DNA from: DAOTXL01 sp034434895
GTDB lineage: Bacteria; Chloroflexota; Anaerolineae; JAAYZQ01
Direction: 5' to 3'
DNA length: 9,329 bases
Assembly (NCBI GenBank): GCA_034434895.1
Contig: DAOTYI010000057.1
Location: 1-9,329 of the forward strand
Position numbers and translations under genes: made by a program. Shown in pieces: positions 1-6,074 of the stretch; the stretch's first letter is position 1, and each line of letters opens with the position of its first letter. Below the pieces are notes generated by a model. It was given only the letters and a program-made list of their open reading frames with translations, had not been told where the DNA came from and searched no databases.

Positions 1-123
1 TACGACCAACCCTACCGCCTGTACCGTTCCGCGAACCGGGGGGCTACCTGGGACGACCTCAGCGGCGGGTTGCCGGAGTACAACGGCAAGAGAATCAACC
101 TCACGGCGCTGCTGAGGCCGTGA
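1..123 (+). CDS. C-terminal end of an Asp-box/BNR-like repeat protein (5' truncated)
   Basis: Reading frame 1 is open from the window edge to TGA at 121-123, giving 40 residues. They contain RLYRSANRGATWDDLSGGLP, which fits the Asp-box (BNR) pattern S-x-D-x-G-x-x-W with Asn in place of Asp. Such repeats build the blades of beta-propellers in sialidase-, sortilin- and photosynthesis-stability-factor-like proteins, often secreted or cell-surface proteins. Only the last blade is visible, so enzyme activity and localisation cannot be judged. The gene lies 51 bases upstream of the microcompartment shell gene on the same strand. I see no convincing terminator in between, so read-through is possible, although the family has no known link to microcompartments. 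Confidence 0.7.
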   Translation, partial: YDQPYRLYRSANRGATWDDLSGGLPEYNGKRINLTALLRP

Positions 124-160
124 GCGTAACACGCAACACAAAAGGCACGCAATTCCGATA

Positions 161-167
161 GGAGGAG
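161..167 (+). promoter_or_regulatory. Strong Shine-Dalgarno of the BMC-H gene
   Basis: GGAGGAG lies 7 bases upstream of the ATG at 175. It is one of the best ribosome binding sites in the window, which suits a shell protein needed in many copies. The 51-base gap (124-174) shows no clear -35/-10 pair, so the promoter of the cluster may lie inside or before the upstream gene. Confidence 0.8.
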
Positions 168-174
168 AACACAA

Positions 175-486
175 ATGGCAGAAGCATTGGGCATGATCGA
201 AACACGTGGCTTTGCCGCTATGGTCGAGGCTGCCGATGCTATGGTCAAGGCAGCAAAGGTCGAGCTGGTTGCCTATGAAAAGATCGGCGGCGGCTACGTG
301 ACCGCCATCGTGCGCGGCGATGTGGCCGCCTGTAAGGCGGCGGTGGAGGCTGGCGTGCGCGGCGCCGAGAAGGTAGGAGAAGTGGTCTCGGTGCACGTCA
401 TCCCCAGGCCACATGTCAATATTGACCTGGTCCTGCCCCTGGGCCGCCGCGAGCAGGTGCTGAAGGAGCTGGGCGAAGCTGAGTAA
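175..486 (+). CDS. Bacterial microcompartment hexameric shell protein (BMC-H, PduA/EutM/CcmK type)
   Basis: This 103-residue protein is a single BMC domain across its whole length. It opens with EALGMIETRGF (residues 3-13), and the pore loop is K36-I-G-G-G40. VRGDV follows at 46-50 and the family signature HVIPRPH at 74-80. K25 and R78 match the conserved edge residues that pack neighbouring hexamers in PduA. Family knowledge: six copies form a flat hexagonal tile, tiles form the facets of the shell, and the central pore passes small polar metabolites. Gly39 sits where PduA has its pore Ser40, so the opening here is lined by backbone only. The tail after residue 88 is slightly longer than in PduA and looks helical. 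The ATG with GGAGGAG in front is the only sensible start. It is the first recognisable gene of the cluster. Confidence 0.97.
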   Translation: MAEALGMIETRGFAAMVEAADAMVKAAKVELVAYEKIGGGYVTAIVRGDVAACKAAVEAGVRGAEKVGEVVSVHVIPRPHVNIDLVLPLGRREQVLKELGEAE

Positions 487-499
487 CGGTGAGGCAGGG

Positions 500-1174
500 A
501 TGGAGCTGCTGCCGGGTCTCCACTGGGTGGAGCGCATCTGGGATACCAAAGTTTACCTCCTGGTCGAGGCGGATCGGCTGGTGGTGATTGACGCGGCCAC
601 GCCGGGCCGGGCGGGAGCCGTGTGGCGGCATCTGGCCAGGCTGGGCTATCCGCCCGACGCGGTGGATGAGATCTGGCTGACCCACGGCGACATCGATCAC
701 ATGGGCAGTGCCGCTGCGCTCAAAGCCGCTTCCGGCGCAAAAGTTGTGGCCCACCGTGCCGACGTGCCGCTGGTAGAAGGGAGAGCCGACCGGGAACTGA
801 GGCCGATGCCCCTGGCCAGGCTGTTCAACCGGGCCATCCGTCGGGTATACCGGCCGGTTCAGGTGGACCGGCCGGTGCAAGAGGGTGACGACCTGGGGGG
901 CTGGCAGGTGATCCACGTGCCGGGCCACACGGCGGGTAGCGTCTGTTTCTACCACCCGGGCCGCAAAATCGTCCTCGTCGGAGACGCGCTCAACTACAAG
1001 TTCGGGCGACTGGGAGCGCCACCGCGCCTCTTTACGCCCGATATGGCCCAGGCCCACGCTTCCATCCGCAAGATAGCGGCCCTCGACTTTGAGGTGTGCT
1101 GCTTTGGTCATGGCCCGCCACTGCGTCACGACGCAGCGCGGCGGGTTCGGGCCTTCGCCGATTCTCTGAGGTAG
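500..1174 (+). CDS. Metallo-beta-lactamase-fold hydrolase within the microcompartment cluster
   Basis: The 224 residues span a complete MBL fold. Visible metal ligands are H62-G-D64-I-D66-H67 (the HxHxDH motif with Asp replacing the second His), H143 in PGHTAGS, D162 in LVGDAL and H204 in the final FGHGPP. The H-x-D-x-D-H form occurs in a known branch of the superfamily, so the protein is probably active with a binuclear metal site. Likely substrates in this fold range from glyoxalase II-type thioesters to lactones and phosphodiesters, and the sequence alone does not choose among them. The gene starts 13 bases after the BMC-H stop, with GGTGAGG (488-494) as ribosome binding site, so it is almost certainly co-transcribed. 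Neither terminus carries an obvious encapsulation helix, so lumen location is unproven. An attractive but untested role is hydrolysis of an acyl-CoA or glutathione/bacillithiol-type adduct of the aldehyde handled by the compartment. Confidence 0.88.
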   Translation: MELLPGLHWVERIWDTKVYLLVEADRLVVIDAATPGRAGAVWRHLARLGYPPDAVDEIWLTHGDIDHMGSAAALKAASGAKVVAHRADVPLVEGRADRELRPMPLARLFNRAIRRVYRPVQVDRPVQEGDDLGGWQVIHVPGHTAGSVCFYHPGRKIVLVGDALNYKFGRLGAPPRLFTPDMAQAHASIRKIAALDFEVCCFGHGPPLRHDAARRVRAFADSLR

Positions 1175-1191
1175 ACCGGGTATCGTTGTAG

Positions 1192-1212
1192 GGGCGACCC
1201 TTGCGGTCGCCC
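1192..1212. repeat. Perfect 8-bp inverted repeat of a dispersed-repeat type
   Basis: GGGCGACC (1192-1199) pairs with GGTCGCCC (1205-1212) around the 5-base loop CTTGC. An extra copy of GGTCGCCC follows at 1222-1229, giving an alternative 3' arm. There is no T-tract on either side, so this is not a standard terminator. From memory, very similar GTAGGGGCGACC...GGTCGCCC units recur in intergenic regions of many Chloroflexota and other genomes, which suggests a mobile or REP-like dispersed element. It lies between the MBL gene and the BMC-P gene and could modulate the level of downstream mRNA. Confidence 0.6.
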
Positions 1213-1244
1213 AGGGCAGGTGGTCGCCCAACAAGAGGTGAATC

Positions 1245-1535
1245 ATGCTTTTAGGCAAAGTGGTCGGCACTCTGGTCGCTTCGCGCAAAGACGAAAAACT
1301 GGAGGGCTTCAAGTTCCTGGTGGTCAGGCGCCTGAATATTGAAAACCAGGAAACGGGAGACTATGTCATCGCCGCCGATGCGGTGCAGGCCGGCCTGGGC
1401 GACGTGGTGCTGTACGCCACCGGCTCATCGGCCCGGCAGACGGTGCTGACCGACAAAAAGCCGTGCGACGCGGTCATCATGGCCGTGGTGGATACCTGGG
1501 AAGTCAATGGCGTGGTCAAGTACCGGAAGGAATAG
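1245..1535 (+). CDS. Microcompartment pentameric vertex protein (BMC-P, EutN/CcmL family)
   Basis: The 96-residue protein matches the whole EutN/CcmL family. It has the start MLLGKVVGTLVASRKD (a beta strand leading into the pore loop), KLEGFKFLVVRRL at 18-30, D45 in the VIAADAVQAG segment, and the hallmark GDVVLYATGSSAR at 52-64. The closing strand is DAVIMAVVDTWEV at 75-87. Family knowledge: five copies form a truncated pyramid that caps the vertices of the shell, so with the BMC-H gene this locus encodes the minimum set for a closed shell. The ATG is preceded by AGAGGTG (1234-1240) at 4 bases. It stands 70 bases after the MBL gene, the largest gap inside the cluster, and that gap holds the inverted repeat at 1192-1212. 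Confidence 0.96.
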   Translation: MLLGKVVGTLVASRKDEKLEGFKFLVVRRLNIENQETGDYVIAADAVQAGLGDVVLYATGSSARQTVLTDKKPCDAVIMAVVDTWEVNGVVKYRKE

Positions 1536-1559
1536 CCATCACGCCGGAAGGTCAGACGT

Positions 1560-2615
1560 ATGGGTGAGGAAGCGACGATCCTGATCGCCGACGATCGGGT
1601 GGACAATGTAGAGCTGGTGTGTGACCTGTTGAACATGGAAGGGTACCAGGCCCTCTGTGCCTTCGACGGCCTGCAGGCCCTGCAAAAGATCCGCGACTGC
1701 CGGCCTGACCTGGTGATCCTGGACGTGGACATGCCGCTGATGAATGGCTACGAGGTCTGCGCCCGGCTCAAGGCCAATCCGGAAACGGCGAGCATCCCGG
1801 TGCTGATGCTCACCGCCTGGGCCAACCCGGCGCAGATGGTGATGGGCCTGCAACTGGGTGCAGATGATTATATCGCCAAACCGTTCGACTATCGAGAACT
1901 GATCCAGCGGATCAAAGTCCGGTTGAAAGCCAAGCGGGAGACCGATGCCCTGCGGGCTGCTCAGCAGTCAATCCGCGAGACCTTTGCCCGCTATGTCTCC
2001 CCCCAGGTCGTTGAGCGGCTACTGGCCGATCCAACTCGGGTGCAGTTGGGGGGAGTACAACAACCCCTGACGGTGTTGTTCGCTGACCTGCGGGGGTACA
2101 CCCGGGTGGCCGAGACGCTGCCGCCGGAGCAACTGGTGGACGTGTTGAACGGCTATTTGACGGTGGCGGTGCAGGCGGTGCTGGCCTATGAGGGTACCAT
2201 CGGCCGGTATGCCGGCGACATGATTATGGCCATGTTCAATGCCCCGCTGCCGCAACCCGATCACCCCCGGCGGGCGGTCAGGGCGGCGTTGCGGCTGTGC
2301 CACGACCTGGCCGATTATCATGCCGGCCTGCCAGAGCACCTGCGCACCGAATTTGGCATCGGTATCGTCTCCGGCGAGGCAGTGGTCGGCAACATCGGGG
2401 CCCGGGAATGGTTGAACTACACGGCCATCGGCGATACGGTCAACCTGGCCCAACGCCTGGAGGAGATTGCCCTGGGCGGAGAGATCCTGTTGGACGAACA
2501 TACATGCCACATCCTCGGCCCGGCTGTCCAGGTGGAGCCTAAAGGGGTGATCCCCATCCGTGGCCGACGCGAACCGGTGATGGTCTACAGGTTGCTGGCT
2601 CTGACCGATGAGTAG
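1560..2615 (+). CDS. Response regulator fused to class III adenylate/guanylate cyclase
   Basis: The 351 residues hold two domains. Residues 5-122 form a receiver domain with acidic pair D11-D12, phospho-acceptor D55 (LVILDVDMP), T85 and K107 (KPF). A charged helical linker (112-140) joins it to a class III cyclase homology domain. That domain starts with FARYVSPQVVERLL and carries metal ligands D176 (LFADLRGYT) and D220 (YAGDMIMAMF). NYTAIGDTVNLAQR at 286-299 supplies the transition-state residues N295 and R299. The position equivalent to the adenine-selecting lysine is R216, and its usual Asp partner is T288, so substrate choice (ATP or GTP) is open. All metal and transition-state residues are present, so activity is likely, and phosphorylation at D55 presumably controls it. 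No sensor kinase lies in the window. It starts 24 bases after BMC-P with GGAAGG (1546-1551) in front, which points to co-transcription. No transmembrane segment is seen, so it should be cytosolic. Confidence 0.93.
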   Translation: MGEEATILIADDRVDNVELVCDLLNMEGYQALCAFDGLQALQKIRDCRPDLVILDVDMPLMNGYEVCARLKANPETASIPVLMLTAWANPAQMVMGLQLGADDYIAKPFDYRELIQRIKVRLKAKRETDALRAAQQSIRETFARYVSPQVVERLLADPTRVQLGGVQQPLTVLFADLRGYTRVAETLPPEQLVDVLNGYLTVAVQAVLAYEGTIGRYAGDMIMAMFNAPLPQPDHPRRAVRAALRLCHDLADYHAGLPEHLRTEFGIGIVSGEAVVGNIGAREWLNYTAIGDTVNLAQRLEEIALGGEILLDEHTCHILGPAVQVEPKGVIPIRGRREPVMVYRLLALTDE

Positions 2616-2638
2616 GAGGCAGGAAGCAGGAGGCAGGA
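2614..2638 (+). repeat. Purine-rich 11-bp direct repeat before the aldehyde dehydrogenase gene
   Basis: AGGAGGCAGGA occurs at 2614-2624 and again at 2628-2638, separated by AGC. The first copy overlaps the stop codon of the cyclase gene. Both copies contain Shine-Dalgarno-like AGGAGG, but they sit more than 20 bases before the GTG at 2655. They may therefore act as ribosome standby sites, or simply be a low-complexity tandem expansion. Confidence 0.6.
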
Positions 2639-2641
2639 TAT

Positions 2642-2647
2642 AAGGAG
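2642..2647 (+). promoter_or_regulatory. Shine-Dalgarno deciding the GTG start of the aldehyde dehydrogenase
   Basis: AAGGAG stands 7 bases upstream of GTG at 2655. This fixes the start so that the N-terminal amphipathic helix is included. There is no in-frame ATG before the core of the enzyme until residue 86. Confidence 0.75.
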
Positions 2648-2654
2648 TGAGGGT

Positions 2655-4127
2655 GTGACGCTTTCTCTCGACGAGCAGCGGATTACCGAGATTGTGCGGC
2701 GGGTGGTGGCCGATCTGAAGCCCCGGCCTTTGCCGGACAGCGGGACTCTGGCCACATCGCCCGATCGGGGGTCAGCCCCCCAAAAAGGGCCGGTGGTCGG
2801 TCAGGATGGCGTTTATCCAGATGTGGACAGTGCGATCACCGCCGCGATCGCCGCCCAAAAACGCCTGGCCGACCTGCCTCTGGAACGGCGCAAGGCTCTG
2901 ATCGCCGCCATGCGCCGGGCTGCGGCGGAGAATGCTCAGGTGTTGGCCCGGGCCGCCTGGCAGGAAACCGGCATGGGGCGTTGGGAGGACAAACTGGAAA
3001 AGAACCTGCTGGTGGCCGAGCGCACCCCTGGCCCTGAACTGTTGCAGGCCACCGCCTGGACCGGCGACCGGGGACTGACCCTGGTGGAACTGGCCCCCTA
3101 TGGCCTGATTGGGGCCATCACCCCCAGCACCAACCCCACCTCGACCATCCTTTGCAATGCCATCGGCATGGTCTCCGCCGGCAACGCCGTGGTGTTCAAC
3201 GCCCACCCGGCTGCCAAAGCCTGCTCGGCCCAGACGGTGCAGGTGCTCAACCAGGCCATCCGCCAGGCCGGCGGCCCGCCAGACCTGATCACCTGCCCGG
3301 CCGAACCGACCATTGACAGCGCCCAATATCTGATGCGCCATCCGGCCATCCGCCTGCTGGTGGTCACCGGCGGGCCGGGCGTGGTGCGCGAGGCGATGAG
3401 TTCCGGCAAGAAGGCGATCTGTGCCGGGCCGGGCAACCCGCCGGTGGTGGTGGACGAGACCGCCGACCTGGAACAGGCGGCGCGGGACATCGTCAAGGGG
3501 GCCTCGTTCGATAACAACGTGGTCTGCGTCCTGGAAAAAGAGATCATCGCCGTGGAGAGTATCGCCGACCGGCTGAAAGCCATCATGCTCCAGCGAGGGG
3601 CGGTCGAGATTACCTCCTGGCAACTCAGCCGTCTGATGAAGGTCATTCTGGCCGAGGATCATGGCCCTGGCCGACATGGCGTGGTCAACAAGGCCTTTGT
3701 CGGCAAGTCACCCAGCACCATTCTGCGTGAGATCGGCCTCAGCGTGGAGGAGAGTGTCCGGCTGGTGCTGGCCGAGACCGACGCCCAACACCCGTTGGTG
3801 TGGACCGAGCAGCTCATGCCGGTCATCCCTCTGGTCCGGGTGCGCAACGTGGACGAGGCGATCGACCTGGCCAAAGCGGTCGAGCAGGGGATGGGCCATA
3901 CAGCCATGATGCACTCCAGGAACCTGGATGCACTGAGCCGCATGTCGCGGGAGATCAACACCAGCATCTTTGTCAAAAACGGACCCAGCCTGGCCGGGTT
4001 GGGCTTTGGCGGCGAGGGGTTCACCTCCTTCTCCATTGCCAGCCCCACCGGCGAGGGCCTGACCTGCGCCCTGCACTTTACTCGCGTGCGGCGCTGTACG
4101 CTGGTAGATGCCTTTCGCATTGTGTAG
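2655..4127 (+). CDS. CoA-acylating aldehyde dehydrogenase, PduP/EutE type, with encapsulation peptide
   Basis: The 490-residue protein matches microcompartment PduP/EutE enzymes end to end. Family reaction: aldehyde + CoA + NAD+ to acyl-CoA + NADH. Residues 5-21 form an amphipathic helix followed by a Pro/Gly/Ser-rich linker (23-45), the layout of an encapsulation peptide. The catalytic core runs from about residue 50. It shows TPSTNP at 156-161 (N160 is the oxyanion Asn), VVTGGPGVV at 236-244, AGPGNPPVVVDETADL at 257-272, catalytic C291 in SFDNNVVC, and the closing EGFTSFSIASPTGEGLT (454-470). The Asn-Asn-x-x-Cys context and the C-terminal GEG motif separate it from non-acylating aldehyde dehydrogenases. 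The gap to the cyclase gene is 39 bases. No aldehyde-producing enzyme lies beside it, so the substrate (acetaldehyde, propionaldehyde, lactaldehyde or other) cannot be assigned. Confidence 0.95.
   Translation: MTLSLDEQRITEIVRRVVADLKPRPLPDSGTLATSPDRGSAPQKGPVVGQDGVYPDVDSAITAAIAAQKRLADLPLERRKALIAAMRRAAAENAQVLARAAWQETGMGRWEDKLEKNLLVAERTPGPELLQATAWTGDRGLTLVELAPYGLIGAITPSTNPTSTILCNAIGMVSAGNAVVFNAHPAAKACSAQTVQVLNQAIRQAGGPPDLITCPAEPTIDSAQYLMRHPAIRLLVVTGGPGVVREAMSSGKKAICAGPGNPPVVVDETADLEQAARDIVKGASFDNNVVCVLEKEIIAVESIADRLKAIMLQRGAVEITSWQLSRLMKVILAEDHGPGRHGVVNKAFVGKSPSTILREIGLSVEESVRLVLAETDAQHPLVWTEQLMPVIPLVRVRNVDEAIDLAKAVEQGMGHTAMMHSRNLDALSRMSREINTSIFVKNGPSLAGLGFGGEGFTSFSIASPTGEGLTCALHFTRVRRCTLVDAFRIV
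2667..2717 (+). other. Predicted encapsulation peptide coding segment
   Basis: Residues 5-21 of the aldehyde dehydrogenase (LDEQRITEIVRRVVADL) place hydrophobic side chains at positions 10, 13, 14, 17, 18 and 21, with charged residues on the other face. PduP and other lumen enzymes use such short N-terminal helices to bind shell proteins. The Pro-rich, low-complexity linker that follows is also typical. Confidence 0.75.
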
Positions 4128-4134
4128 GTATTGG

Positions 4135-4170
4135 GGATGGGGAATGCCCATTTGTTCGTTTGCTTATTTC
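4135..4170 (+). terminator. Possible weak terminator at the end of the microcompartment cluster
   Basis: ATGGG (4137-4141) and CCCAT (4147-4151) pair around GAATG, and two G-T pairs can extend the stem to 4135/4153. A T-rich but interrupted stretch follows to 4170. The stem is short and the T-tract imperfect, so termination would be partial at best. The 78-base gap (4128-4205) is visibly less GC-rich than its surroundings and could also hold a promoter for the next gene, for example TTGTTC at 4152. I found no convincing -10 partner. Confidence 0.3.
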
Positions 4171-4193
4171 AACACTTAAGACAATCAGGAGAT

Positions 4194-4199
4194 AGGAGA
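4194..4199 (+). promoter_or_regulatory. Shine-Dalgarno deciding the start of the TPR lipoprotein
   Basis: AGGAGA ends 6 bases before ATG at 4206. This supports that ATG over an in-frame TTG at 4131, which would add 25 residues in front of a perfectly normal signal peptide and has no ribosome binding site. Confidence 0.75.
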
Positions 4200-4205
4200 A
4201 GCGAA

Positions 4206-4781
4206 ATGAAACGTACTCAGGCTATCCTCGCATTGTTTCTCGTCGCTGCCCTGGCCCTGGCCGGGTGCGGAGCGGAGCCCATGTCGGCTGAAGAGCATTT
4301 CAAAAAGGGCAACGAATTTGCCCAGGCAGGGGAGTTTGACAAGGCGATTGCCGAGTACCAGGCGGTCCTCAAGGCGGACCCTAACAATGTCTCGGCGCTC
4401 ACCAACCTGGGGGTGGTCTACTACAACGCCGGCGACCTGGACCAGGCGATCGCGCAGTATCAGAAGGCGCTTCAGATCGCCCCCAACGATGCCGACATCC
4501 ATTCCAACCTGGCGGCCGCCTACGTGCAAAAGGCCCAACTCAACCAGACCCGACCAGACCAGGCGTTGATGGACAAGGCGTTGCAGGAGTATCAGAAGGC
4601 GGTGGAGCTCAACCCCGACCTGGCGGAGGCGCACTTTGGCCTGGGGGTCATCTATGTCACTCTGGGCCAGAACGACAAGGCCATCGCCGCCTTTGAAAAG
4701 TTCCAGCAGGTGGACAGGGGCACTGACAAGATCGCCACCGAACAGGCCGCGCAATATCTGAAGCAACTCAAAGGGCAATGA
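4206..4781 (+). CDS. TPR-repeat lipoprotein
   Basis: From ATG 4206 the product has 191 residues. It starts with a lipoprotein signal peptide: MKRTQ, a hydrophobic stretch at 6-19, then lipobox L18-A-G-C21, so Cys21 should be lipidated and the protein membrane-anchored outside the cytoplasm. Four tetratricopeptide repeats follow, at about 28-61, 62-95, 96-138 (with a roughly 9-residue insertion around QLNQTRPDQ) and 139-172. They show the usual Gly/Ala-Y-D-A-I pattern and end in P-N/D. TPRs mediate protein-protein contacts, so this is probably a scaffold or assembly factor at the cell envelope, and no enzymatic motif is present. The stop is 6 bases before the M16 peptidase gene, so the two are translationally linked. 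There is no evident tie to the microcompartment genes upstream. Confidence 0.9.
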   Translation: MKRTQAILALFLVAALALAGCGAEPMSAEEHFKKGNEFAQAGEFDKAIAEYQAVLKADPNNVSALTNLGVVYYNAGDLDQAIAQYQKALQIAPNDADIHSNLAAAYVQKAQLNQTRPDQALMDKALQEYQKAVELNPDLAEAHFGLGVIYVTLGQNDKAIAAFEKFQQVDRGTDKIATEQAAQYLKQLKGQ

Positions 4782-4787
4782 GCAGAG

Positions 4788-6068
4788 ATGTATGAGCTGA
4801 CGACCCTGGACAACGGCCTGCGCATCCTGACCGTGCCGATGCCTCACCTCCAGTCGGTCAGCCTGGGGTTCTTTTTGGCGGTGGGCTCACGCTACGAGAG
4901 CGAGGCCGTGGCGGGCGCTTCCCACTTTATCGAGCACATGCTGTTCAAAGGCACGGCGCGCTGGCCTACGGCCCGTGACATCGCCGAGGCGATCGAGGGC
5001 AAGGGAGGTCTGTTCAACGCCAGCACCGGCCTGGAGTTGACCCTGTATTGGGCCAAGGTGGCTGCCGCCCATCTGCCGCAGGCGCTGGAGGTGCTGAGCG
5101 ACATGCTGCTCCGCGCCACTTTCGACCCGGCGGAGATGGAAAAGGAACGGGCGGTCATCGTCGAGGAGATCAACTACTCCCTCGATGCCCCCGACAGCCT
5201 GGCCCAGATCCTGGTCAGCCAGCTGCAATGGCCTGACCATCCCCTGGGGCGCGATGTGGCCGGCACCCGCCAGAGTGTGTCCGGCCTGAGCCGCGACGCT
5301 CTGCTGGCCTACCTGGCCGACCACTACCGCCCCAACAGGACGATCGTCGGGCTGGCCGGTCGGGTGACCCATCAACAGGCTGTGGCCCTGATCAACTCCT
5401 GCCTGGCCGACTGGGAACCGGGTCCAACCACCCCCTGCGAACCGGCCCCCTCCGATCGGCGTGGCCCCAGGCTGCATGTCGAATTCAAAACCACAGAGCA
5501 GGCCCATCTCCACTTTAGCTTTGCCGGCCCCTCGCGCTGCGATCCGGACCAGTATGGGGCCCGGTTGCTGAATGTGATCCTGGGCGAAGGCATGAGCTCG
5601 CGTCTGTTCCAGGAGGTGCGTGAGCGGTTGGGACTGGCCTACGACATCGAGTCGTACGTCAGCACGTTGCAGGATGCCGGCACGATCGGCGTGTATGCTG
5701 GCGTCAGCACGGCCCAGGCCGAACCGGCCATCCGCGCCATTCTGGGTGAATTGGACCGGTTGCGACAGGATCCGGTCTCGCCAGATGAGCTGGAGAAGGC
5801 GCGGGAGTTTATCCGGGGGCGGCTGGCTCTGTCACTGGAGGATTCCTTCACCGTGGCTTCCTGGTACGCCCAACAGGAACTCCTCGGACCGGAGGTGCTT
5901 GGGCCGGAGGAGGTGATCGCCCGCTTTGAGGCGATCCAGGCCACCGACATCCAGCGCCTGGCTCAGACCATCTTTCGTCCGGAGCGGCTCAACCTGGCCG
6001 TGGTCGGCCCCTTTGCCGACAACGGTGACCGGTTCCGGCGGGCCGTGTACTCTTTAGGGAGGAGTTGA
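4788..6068 (+). CDS. M16 family zinc metallopeptidase
   Basis: The 426 residues cover the two homologous halves of an M16B peptidase (processing-peptidase/YmxG-like). The inverted zinc motif is complete: H46-F-I-E49-H50, with the distal ligand E126, 76 residues after H50, in the ERAVIVEEINY segment. The second half carries the conserved SSRLFQEVRERLGLAYDI segment (about residues 269-286), whose Arg and Tyr help bind substrate, so both halves look intact. No signal peptide is seen, so a cytosolic location is expected. The family degrades or trims peptides and unstructured segments inside a closed clamshell. It sits between the TPR lipoprotein (6-base gap) and the small protein at 6075 (6-base gap). 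This arrangement implies one operon, but the true substrate is unknown. Confidence 0.95.
   Translation: MYELTTLDNGLRILTVPMPHLQSVSLGFFLAVGSRYESEAVAGASHFIEHMLFKGTARWPTARDIAEAIEGKGGLFNASTGLELTLYWAKVAAAHLPQALEVLSDMLLRATFDPAEMEKERAVIVEEINYSLDAPDSLAQILVSQLQWPDHPLGRDVAGTRQSVSGLSRDALLAYLADHYRPNRTIVGLAGRVTHQQAVALINSCLADWEPGPTTPCEPAPSDRRGPRLHVEFKTTEQAHLHFSFAGPSRCDPDQYGARLLNVILGEGMSSRLFQEVRERLGLAYDIESYVSTLQDAGTIGVYAGVSTAQAEPAIRAILGELDRLRQDPVSPDELEKAREFIRGRLALSLEDSFTVASWYAQQELLGPEVLGPEEVIARFEAIQATDIQRLAQTIFRPERLNLAVVGPFADNGDRFRRAVYSLGRS
6056..6064 (+). promoter_or_regulatory. Shine-Dalgarno of the small protein, inside the peptidase gene
   Basis: AGGGAGGAG overlaps the last codons of the M16 gene and lies 10 bases before GTG at 6075. 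This indicates coupled translation and supports the GTG start over the next in-frame ATG at 6093. Confidence 0.65.
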
Positions 6069-6074
6069 ATCACT

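Noticed and set aside
1192..1229. CRISPR-like repeat or intrinsic terminator
   Set aside because: The repeated arm is only 8 bases, with two closely spaced copies and no regular spacers, and no T-tract follows the stem.
416..1312. 298-codon open frame on the minus strand
   Set aside because: It is antisense to the BMC-H end, the MBL gene and the BMC-P start, with Pro/Arg/His-rich composition and no motif. The plus-strand genes are clearly real.
2772..3677. 301-codon open frame on the minus strand
   Set aside because: It is antisense to the aldehyde dehydrogenase core, with Gly/His/Gln-rich composition and no domain.
4131..4205. Upstream TTG start for the TPR lipoprotein
   Set aside because: It would put 25 residues in front of a normal lipoprotein signal peptide, and it has no ribosome binding site. 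ATG 4206 has AGGAGA at good spacing.
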